Shown: positions 1 through 4,348 of the stretch, one piece after another | Layout of the letters: each line of letters opens with the position of its first letter | How positions within the stretch are numbered: the stretch's first letter is position 1 | Assembly (NCBI GenBank): GCA_934457235.1 | Contig: CAKSHT010000100.1 | Coordinates: 1-8,093 of the forward strand | From: an uncultured Oscillospiraceae bacterium | GTDB taxonomy: Bacteria > Bacillota > Clostridia > Oscillospirales > Ruminococcaceae | Reading direction: 5' to 3' | DNA length: 8,093 nt | Notes under the pieces: generated by a model | Seen by the model: the letters and a program-made list of their open reading frames with translations, nothing else | What the model was told of the DNA's origin: nothing | Databases searched by the model: none | Made by a program: the position numbers and the translations under genes

Positions 1-68
1 TTCAATGCGGCTGCCATCTCATTGGCTATAACTCCAGTACCAAGGACCGCCCATCTTATTTCTTTCAT
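1..68 (-). CDS. Gfo/Idh/MocA-family NAD(P)-dependent oxidoreductase, N-terminal fragment
   Basis: Only the first 22 codons are in the window; the gene continues past the left edge. It starts with ATG at 66-68, preceded by a strong GGAGGA ribosome binding site (complement of 75-80) at 6 nt spacing. The visible residues begin MKEIRWAVLGTGVIANEM. They form a first beta strand and the dinucleotide-binding turn G10-T11-G12-V13-I14-A15, the GTGxIA form typical of Gfo/Idh/MocA dehydrogenases acting on sugars, inositols or related polyols. Substrate cannot be told from this fragment. The start lies 32 nt after the stop of the U32-like gene and no terminator is seen between them, so the two are probably co-transcribed. 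Another Rossmann-fold family is possible but less likely. Confidence 0.72.
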   Translation of the reverse strand, partial: MKEIRWAVLGTGVIANEMAAAL

Positions 69-100
69 TTCAAGTCCTCCGTTTTCTGTTCGCAATGCGC

Positions 101-1003
101 TCAAAACAAGTCGAGCATGCTGTCAAGGTATATCTTTTCCCTTACGTGTATATGATACTCCGGCTTTGTCATGTAATAAAGAAGAAATTCCAGAATCATG
201 GCGCTGCCAAGTCCCCTGCCTTCTATCTTGAAATTAGTGAAGCCAATCGGCAGGTAAATACTCTGAATATCCTGCGTACCGATGAACCCCGGATTTTCCA
301 TTGCTTTGGAAAACATATAGCCGCTGGCGGAGTCCGGAGCGCTACAGCGGTGGTCGGGACAGTTTTCTCCGAGATTTTTCCGGCTCACGTTCTCGTAACA
401 GCGCTTTCTGTCCGTACAGCCGAACCAACAGCATTCGTTGCACAGAAATTCCACTTTATTTTTCTGGGACACGCTCAGCTTATCCAACTGCTTGTTAAGG
501 CGGAAATCCGGCACGACGTAAAGGAACTCCTCCCGGTCAAGCTCGTCCAGGAACATCGGGAAATCCGTCAGCACCTTTGTTGTGGAGGACACGAAATACA
601 ATTCCGGATAGTTCCTCCTCAGATATTCCAGAAGCAGGTCGGAGTGGATAATAACGCCGTTATGCGGTTCTCCGCCTGTACTAAACAGCTCGCAGAGCGC
701 ATTGCACTTCCTGTCCGAAAGATGTTCCTCCCGGAGCAGGGAGTTACTGAACGTCAGACGGGACGAGATATTATATTCCTGCATAAGCGCCATGACCTCA
801 CGCGGGTCGTGATCGCCGAAGCCCACGCGCCCTCCGCCCCAGACACAATCCGCCGGAGCGCCATACACGGAGCCTATTTCACACCAGTCATAGAAGTATT
901 CCCGGTGTTCACGGAAAACCGGCAGGAACACGCTGTACAGTTCGTAAAACTCAAACAAACCCGGAAGATGGAAGAACGCAGTATTATCAGAAGTCCTGTC
1001 CAT
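101..1003 (-). CDS. Peptidase U32-like (TIM-barrel, Cys-rich) protein of unknown function
   Basis: This 300-residue protein resembles a stand-alone U32 domain (the family of YegQ/RlhA and UbiU/UbiV), which binds an Fe-S cluster through clustered cysteines and acts in RNA or quinone hydroxylation or collagen-like peptide breakdown. Two sequence marks support this. One is the segment NECCWFGC at 189-196, followed by DRKRC, resembling the NExC...C motif. The other is FKIEGR at 258-263 with a downstream Y/R-rich helix, like the family's KIEGR signature. Further cysteines lie at 41, 53, 100, 104, 188, 202, 215 and 220, more than the usual four ligands. No signal peptide or membrane segment is visible, so it should be cytosolic. 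The start is ATG at 1001-1003 because AGAGGAG lies 11 nt upstream and a consensus promoter sits at 1059-1087. The open frame continues further back to 1210, but the promoter lies inside that extension. Family placement is from motif recognition only; the substrate is unknown. Confidence 0.62.
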   Translation of the reverse strand: MDRTSDNTAFFHLPGLFEFYELYSVFLPVFREHREYFYDWCEIGSVYGAPADCVWGGGRVGFGDHDPREVMALMQEYNISSRLTFSNSLLREEHLSDRKCNALCELFSTGGEPHNGVIIHSDLLLEYLRRNYPELYFVSSTTKVLTDFPMFLDELDREEFLYVVPDFRLNKQLDKLSVSQKNKVEFLCNECCWFGCTDRKRCYENVSRKNLGENCPDHRCSAPDSASGYMFSKAMENPGFIGTQDIQSIYLPIGFTNFKIEGRGLGSAMILEFLLYYMTKPEYHIHVREKIYLDSMLDLF

Positions 1004-1058
1004 ATTTCCATCATCTCCTCTGGCGTGCCACTGATTTTTCGGATTTATTTCCGTGGTA

Positions 1059-1087
1059 ATTATAACACATGAACCATAAAAAGTCAA
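1059..1087 (-). promoter_or_regulatory. Sigma-A promoter for the U32-like gene
   Basis: On the minus strand, TTGACT (complement of 1082-1087) and TATAAT (complement of 1059-1064) are separated by exactly 17 bp. Transcription should start near 1052, giving a leader of about 50 nt before the ATG at 1003. This fixes the start of the U32-like gene downstream of the longer open frame. Confidence 0.8.
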
Positions 1088-1149
1088 CGTTTCAATCTGA
1101 AACACCCTATGATTAAATCGCCACACATATCTTGCATTAGTATTATACT

Positions 1150-1276
1150 TGAAACGAATATACACAAGAAATGAGTTCTGCCGTTTCAGCGGTATTTCGC
1201 GGATATCCACGCCGCCGAGCGTTATGCTGCCGGAACTTAAACGCTATCCCTCCGACCAGCGGAACGCAAGCAAAAT
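1150..1276 (-). pseudogene. Relic of an ABC transporter ATP-binding domain
   Basis: A short, GC-richer stretch in otherwise AT-rich DNA translates on the minus strand as SSGSITLGGVDIREIPLK (roughly 1237-1184). That is the segment just after Walker A in ABC exporter ATPases, usually reading like SGxIxxxGxDIRxIxLxxLR. Before it, in the same frame, comes ILLAFRWSEG and then a TAG stop at 1244-1246. This loosely resembles the xLLxRFWDxxSG stretch that normally precedes the motif. No Walker A, Q-loop, signature or Walker B motif can be found on either side, so only about 30-40 codons survive. The frame stays open leftward into the U32-like gene but the resemblance fades after the lysine-arginine at about 1182. 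I infer a decayed, internally deleted transporter gene. A chance match to a short motif remains possible. Confidence 0.5.
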
Positions 1277-1280
1277 GTTC

Positions 1281-1308
1281 AAAAAAATCCATGAATATCT
1301 GAATGGAT
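1281..1308 (-). terminator. Possible short intrinsic terminator
   Basis: On the minus strand, ATCCAT (complement of 1303-1308) and ATGGAT (complement of 1287-1292) can form a 6-bp stem with a 10-nt loop, followed by seven T residues (complement of 1281-1287). The stem is short and only one-third GC, so efficiency would be modest. It lies about 46 nt downstream of the start site predicted for the promoter at 1361-1389. Confidence 0.35.
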
Positions 1309-1343
1309 CAGGGTATTATTTATTTATGGAGCCAGGCAGTATA

Positions 1344-1356
1344 TTGGTTTTACCAA
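1344..1356. promoter_or_regulatory. Palindrome TTGGTTTTACCAA at a predicted start site
   Basis: A 13-bp palindrome with 5-bp arms (TTGGT/ACCAA) and a 3-bp centre lies just downstream of the minus-strand -10 box at 1361-1366, covering the predicted start near 1354. It could be a repressor operator or the first hairpin of the transcript. No regulator is encoded nearby, so the ligand or protein is unknown. Confidence 0.35.
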
Positions 1357-1360
1357 ATTA

Positions 1361-1389
1361 ATTATAGCATACATCTTCGTATCTTTCAA
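1361..1389 (-). promoter_or_regulatory. Sigma-A promoter in the intergenic region (second of three)
   Basis: On the minus strand, TTGAAA (complement of 1384-1389) and TATAAT (complement of 1361-1366) are separated by 17 bp, and the -10 is preceded by TGC, an extended -10 element. No gene with a credible ribosome binding site follows. What follows is a palindrome, a possible short terminator and then the ABC ATPase relic, so the promoter may drive a short RNA or be left over from the lost gene. Confidence 0.62.
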
Positions 1390-1569
1390 CTTTTTTTAGC
1401 CACAAATACTCCGGACACAAAAATCGGCACAGCAGATCCACTGTAGCTTATTTTTGGTGTATCGTGATACATATTGCCAGGAACAGACTCAACAGCCTGC
1501 CAGTGGACTTGCCTTCATTTCCATTTAATTTACCCACGTTACATAAAGCCATTTTTCTTGAAAACACCA
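1390..1569 (-). other. Gene-free transcribed stretch, possible structured RNA
   Basis: This stretch lies directly downstream of the strongest promoter in the window (1576-1604) and ends at the next promoter. On either strand, TCCACTG at 1437-1443 can pair with CAGTGGA at 1501-1507. They enclose a hairpin at 1458-1471 (5-bp stem, CGTG loop on the plus strand) and a weaker one at 1478-1499 (4 bp). Short minus-strand frames exist: 40 codons from 1570, at the predicted start site with no ribosome binding site, and 28 codons ending in FVAKKS. Neither has support as a gene. No terminator with a T-tract is obvious before 1390. It may be a small RNA or a decayed region. Confidence 0.3.
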
Positions 1570-1575
1570 TATTTC

Positions 1576-1604
1576 ATTATAGCATAGCAGGATTTTTCTG
1601 TCAA
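1576..1604 (-). promoter_or_regulatory. Perfect consensus sigma-A promoter (first of three)
   Basis: On the minus strand, TTGACA (complement of 1599-1604) and TATAAT (complement of 1576-1581) are separated by exactly 17 bp, and TGC precedes the -10 box as an extended -10 element. This is a full-consensus promoter, yet no clear protein gene begins for over 500 bp downstream. It lies downstream of the acylphosphatase terminator, so it starts a new transcription unit. Confidence 0.75.
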
Positions 1605-1669
1605 GAAGCTGAGCACTGCTGCTGATATCAAATCCGCCAAAACAAATAGACTATACTCGGAAAAAGTCT

Positions 1670-1706
1670 AAAAAGTAATACCGCACCAGTAATGTGCGGT
1701 ATTACT
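1670..1706 (-). terminator. Intrinsic terminator of the fbp-acyP unit
   Basis: A perfect 13-bp inverted repeat (AGTAATACCGCAC at 1674-1686 and its complement at 1694-1706) with a 7-nt loop begins 4 nt after the acylphosphatase stop codon. On the minus strand it is followed by TTTTT and, after a short gap, another TTTTT, as expected for a rho-independent terminator. Confidence 0.9.
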
Positions 1707-1710
1707 CTTA

Positions 1711-1986
1711 TTACCTTATCTCAAAGCCGTAGCCGCCCTCAGTCGGGATATTCTGCGACTCTACGCGCTCGATATTCCCCCAGGAATGCTCGTCAAGCTC
1801 GCGGATAACGGCTGCGATGTCGGCTGGATATCCCTCAGCCTCCATCTCGACTGTGCCATCGCTGCAATTCCGCACCCAGCCGGTCACGCCGCGGCTCTTG
1901 GCGCTGTAGCACGCCTTATACCGGAATCCGACGCCCTGTACTGTCCCATAAAAAACATAGTGTATCCGTACCTTTTCCATACTCAT
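1711..1986 (-). CDS. acyP: Acylphosphatase
   Basis: This full-length 91-residue acylphosphatase hydrolyses carboxyl-phosphate bonds in small acyl phosphates such as 1,3-bisphosphoglycerate, acetyl phosphate or carbamoyl phosphate, in the cytosol. Both family signatures are intact. GTVQGVGFR is at 14-22, with the phosphate-binding loop and catalytic Arg22. GWVRNCSDGTVE is at 36-47, with catalytic Asn40. The C-terminus GYGFEIR supplies the closing strand. The ATG at 1986 is preceded on the minus strand by AGGGGG at about 8 nt; the ATG two codons later is a weaker alternative. It begins 30 nt after the fbp stop and is followed at once by a strong terminator, so it is the last gene of a two-gene unit with fbp. 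Its own role is usually non-essential; any tie to gluconeogenic flux is inference. Confidence 0.95.
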   Translation of the reverse strand: MSMEKVRIHYVFYGTVQGVGFRYKACYSAKSRGVTGWVRNCSDGTVEMEAEGYPADIAAVIRELDEHSWGNIERVESQNIPTEGGYGFEIR

Positions 1987-2016
1987 AGCTAGTTCCCCCT
2001 GTGCTCCGGCAGTCCG

Positions 2017-3948
2017 TTATCTTCCGCTTTCCTTGATCTCTCCGGAGCGATATGCCCTGAGCAGCTCGCGCAGGTCGTTTATCTGCTCCAGAAGCTCCGC
2101 GCCCTTGTCGGTATCAGAGATATTCGCGCGGCGGTCAAGCTTTTCGACCAGATGTATTTCCGGAGTATGCTCGCTCTCCCCGGCTATAAACGGTCTGTGC
2201 TCCGCCAGATTAAGACTGTGCGAATCGTATATCAGCGTGTAACCAGCTATTCCAGTCGCTTTCTGGTACGCCTTTGAGATACCGCCGTCGATTACGAACA
2301 GCCTGCCGCCCGCCTTTACGGGTCTTTCGCCGTTCTTTATCTTTACGGGGACATGACCGTTGATTATATGCCCCTTTTCCGGATCAAGCCCGAACATCTC
2401 CAGTATCCTGCCGCATACCTCCGCCTGCTCCGAGAAATGGTAATACGCATTGTAGTTCTCTTTCTGGAGCGCCTTGTCGTCAAGGAAGTACCGCTCAAAG
2501 AACGCCATTTTATCCTTGCCGTAGAGCGGCGAACATGCTCCGCTCCACAGATACCACATGTAATCGGCGGCGTATTTCTTTTCATCGCCGGACTGCATGA
2601 AATACGCCCTGTTCGCTATTTCATCAAGTTTATCCAGCAGCGCCTTTCCGGAATAATGCTTACCCGCGATGTTCACGCTCTGCAGACCGCCGTTCTCGTC
2701 TAGCGGTATACAGCCGTGAAACAGCAGGTTTCCGTTTATCGTCTTGTACATCGAGCCTTTGGAATACAGAAACCGAATGTGGGAATTGAGCCGTTCGCTG
2801 TGCATGAACGAATTTTCCAGCACTGACATCAGCTCGTTTTCGGCGTTCGTCAGTGCGAGAGGATCTTCGTGGCATACCGTTGGGAAATTCCTGTCGAGCA
2901 GTTCGTATTCCCTGCCATCGATGATCACTGTCCCGCGATCAAAATCCACCATGCGGAATATGTCGCGCTTATCCATTTCCCATTCCGGGTGATTTTCAAT
3001 GAGCTGTCCCTCCAGCTTAAGCTGAATGACCGTTATTGCCTTGTGCATCTTCGCGACAAGCTTCGTATCCACCGGGTCATAGATATTGTCGTCCAGGGTC
3101 TGCGGCATAAAGAGCGCGCACTCGTCGTCCTTATAGTTTTCCCCGGCGAACACGGCGAGCGCCCGGAGATTGAGTCCGTATCCGTCCTCCAGCACATCGA
3201 AATTATTGTACCGCATGGAGATACGTATTACATTCGCGATAAGCGCCCGGTTTCCGGAAGCGGCGCCCATCCAGGAGATATCGTGGTTGCCCCACTGGAT
3301 ATCCACGTCATGCATTTTCATCAGCTCGTCAAGGATTATATCCGCTCTGGGACCCCTGTCGAAAATGTCGCCGATAATGTGCAGTTTATCGATGGCAAGC
3401 GACTGGATAAGCTCACACAGTGACTTTATAAACCGGTCAGCGATGCCCGTGTCAAGTATGGTCGTAATTATCTCATCATAGTAATATTCCTTGACTACGT
3501 CGTCGGTGACGTTCAGCAGCTCGTCCAGAATATACACCATATCATTCGGGATACGCTTACGTACGCGGGAGCGCGTGTATTTAGCAGACACCGCTTCGCA
3601 CACCAGTATCAGACGGTATATCGTCAGTCTGCGCCACTCGTCCGACAGTTCGCCCTTTATACGCAGATTTTTCAGCTGCTTTTCCGGGTAGTAGATAAGA
3701 TGCGCCAGAGCCTCGCGCTCAGCTCCGGAAACGGATTTTCCGAGTGTTATGTCTATCTTGTTCTTTATAATTCCGGAAGCGCTTTTCAGCATATGCAGGA
3801 ACGCTTCGTACTCGCCGTGGATATCGCTGAAAAAGTACTCCGTACCCTTGGGCAGGCTGCGTATCGCGGAGAGATTCACAATCTCACTCACTGCGCTGTC
3901 TATCGTTGGGAATTCCTTGGCGAGAAGTAATAAATATTTTCTGTCCAT
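2017..3948 (-). CDS. fbp: Fructose-1,6-bisphosphatase class III
   Basis: This 643-residue enzyme removes the 1-phosphate from fructose 1,6-bisphosphate, the committed step of gluconeogenesis, in the cytosol. It belongs to the Firmicutes class III type, which has a metallophosphatase fold and is usually around 640-670 residues, so it is full length. Metal-binding motifs are in order: SDIHGEYEAF at 41-50 (Asp42, His44), GDIFDRG at 193-199 and GNHD at 220-223. HGCIP at 411-415 and NGHVPVK at 530-536 carry the later histidines. The ATG at 3946-3948 is chosen because GAGGA (complement of 3956-3960) lies 7 nt upstream. An in-frame TTG at 3969 would add seven residues but lies inside a leader hairpin. 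A promoter at 4033-4061 gives a leader of about 78 nt. acyP follows after 30 nt. The window gives no direct sign of catabolite control. Confidence 0.97.
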   Translation of the reverse strand: MDRKYLLLLAKEFPTIDSAVSEIVNLSAIRSLPKGTEYFFSDIHGEYEAFLHMLKSASGIIKNKIDITLGKSVSGAEREALAHLIYYPEKQLKNLRIKGELSDEWRRLTIYRLILVCEAVSAKYTRSRVRKRIPNDMVYILDELLNVTDDVVKEYYYDEIITTILDTGIADRFIKSLCELIQSLAIDKLHIIGDIFDRGPRADIILDELMKMHDVDIQWGNHDISWMGAASGNRALIANVIRISMRYNNFDVLEDGYGLNLRALAVFAGENYKDDECALFMPQTLDDNIYDPVDTKLVAKMHKAITVIQLKLEGQLIENHPEWEMDKRDIFRMVDFDRGTVIIDGREYELLDRNFPTVCHEDPLALTNAENELMSVLENSFMHSERLNSHIRFLYSKGSMYKTINGNLLFHGCIPLDENGGLQSVNIAGKHYSGKALLDKLDEIANRAYFMQSGDEKKYAADYMWYLWSGACSPLYGKDKMAFFERYFLDDKALQKENYNAYYHFSEQAEVCGRILEMFGLDPEKGHIINGHVPVKIKNGERPVKAGGRLFVIDGGISKAYQKATGIAGYTLIYDSHSLNLAEHRPFIAGESEHTPEIHLVEKLDRRANISDTDKGAELLEQINDLRELLRAYRSGEIKESGR

Positions 3949-3963
3949 ATTATCGTCCTCAGC

Positions 3964-3985
3964 AGACAAACCAGCAGATTTGTCT
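3964..3985 (-). promoter_or_regulatory. Leader hairpin just upstream of the fbp ribosome binding site
   Basis: In the fbp leader, AGACAAA and TTTGTCT form a perfect 7-bp stem with an 8-nt loop. The hairpin ends 3 nt before the GAGGA ribosome binding site. It has no T-tract, so it is not a terminator. It may affect leader stability or translation, but it matches no riboswitch that I recognise. Confidence 0.4.
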
Positions 3986-4032
3986 ATTCTTGAATGCCAT
4001 GGTTTTATGATAACAGATTTGGCGATAAGTCA

Positions 4033-4061
4033 ATTATACCACAACAATTATTAAAAATCAA
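4033..4061 (-). promoter_or_regulatory. Sigma-A promoter of the fbp-acyP unit
   Basis: On the minus strand, TTGATT (complement of 4056-4061) and TATAAT (complement of 4033-4038) are separated by 17 bp, with TGG before the -10 box. Start is expected near 4026. Its -35 box lies only 3 bp from the -35 box of the divergent plus-strand promoter. Confidence 0.75.
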
Positions 4062-4064
4062 CCC

Positions 4065-4094
4065 TTGACAAGAAGCAGGTTAGCGTAAAATAAT
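4065..4094 (+). promoter_or_regulatory. Plus-strand promoter for the non-coding RNA
   Basis: A perfect TTGACA at 4065-4070 is followed by an A/T-rich stretch offering several -10 boxes: TAAAAT at 4086-4091 (15-bp spacer) or AATAAT at 4089-4094 (18-bp spacer). None is ideal, so the exact start near 4096-4101 is uncertain. Confidence 0.5.
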
Positions 4095-4097
4095 ATA

Positions 4098-4276
4098 AAT
4101 GGTCTTTGTGCAGAAAACTTCATAAACGCACAGAAACCCGTAAAGGGACCGGACATCTGATGACTTTACAAAAAATATGTTCCGTGCTACTCAGACGGAT
4201 AGCGTTGTGACGGGAAATAACCTCTGAAAACATAGCCAATACGACCCGGCGCTTAAATGCGCCGGGTCATTTTTAT
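4098..4276 (+). ncRNA. Putative stand-alone non-coding RNA of unknown class
   Basis: A unit of about 170-180 nt runs from a TTGACA promoter to a strong intrinsic terminator, and nothing downstream on this strand is coding. Several local helices can be drawn. TGTGC 4107-4111 pairs with GCACA 4128-4132. GTAAAG 4140-4145 pairs with CTTTAC 4164-4169, competing with a small CCC/GGG hairpin at 4137-4147. A composite stem pairs TTCCGT 4180-4185 with ACGGGA 4210-4215 (one wobble) and GCTA 4186-4189 with TAGC 4200-4203, leaving a 6-nt bulge. The only short frame of note is 16 codons from ATG at 4160 (MTLQKICSVLLRRIAL). It has a weak upstream GGA and could encode a tiny basic hydrophobic peptide, but that is unsupported. 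I cannot match the sequence to tmRNA, SRP RNA, RNase P or a known riboswitch. 6S RNA fits by size, but no end-to-end closing helix is visible. Confidence 0.5.
4243..4276 (+). terminator. Strong intrinsic terminator of the plus-strand RNA
   Basis: A perfect 10-bp GC-rich stem (GACCCGGCGC at 4243-4252, complement at 4259-4268) with loop TTAAAT is followed by ATTTTTAT. The T-tract is on the plus strand only. The hairpin also lies downstream of the convergent CotH gene and may slow minus-strand transcription, but without a T-tract on that side. Confidence 0.85.
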
Positions 4277-4317
4277 ACTGTCGCCTTAATGCGATTTTAT
4301 ACGCACGCTTAGAAATC

Positions 4318-4334
4318 TCCGTACTCCCTACGGA
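4318..4334 (-). terminator. Weak hairpin after the CotH gene
   Basis: TCCGTA and TACGGA form a 6-bp stem with a 5-nt loop, 14 nt downstream of the CotH stop. On the minus strand it is followed only by GATTTC, so the T-tract is poor. It is a possible end of the VTC-DUF4956-CotH transcript, helped perhaps by the stronger hairpin further on. Confidence 0.25.
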
Positions 4335-4348
4335 ATGCTGAGATTTTG

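Noticed and set aside
95..1072. Plus-strand open frame of 325 codons opposite the U32-like gene
   Set aside because: No ribosome binding site or domain; the minus strand has a consensus promoter, a ribosome binding site and family motifs.
1004..1210. N-terminal extension of the U32-like gene back to a GTG at 1210
   Set aside because: The extension crosses a consensus promoter at 1059-1087 and carries the ABC ATPase relic, so it would be part of a different, decayed gene.
1149..1361. Plus-strand frame of 70 codons starting with TTG
   Set aside because: No ribosome binding site, composition changes midway, and it runs opposite the ABC relic and a minus-strand promoter.
4160..4210. 16-codon frame MTLQKICSVLLRRIAL inside the plus-strand RNA
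   Set aside because: Very short, weak ribosome binding site, and it overlaps the predicted composite stem; nothing beyond its mild hydrophobic-basic pattern supports it as a gene.
4151..4217. Hammerhead-like core (CTGATGA at 4157-4163 and GAAA at 4214-4217) in the plus-strand RNA
   Set aside because: No stem II joins the two conserved segments and the required flanking stems I and III do not form.
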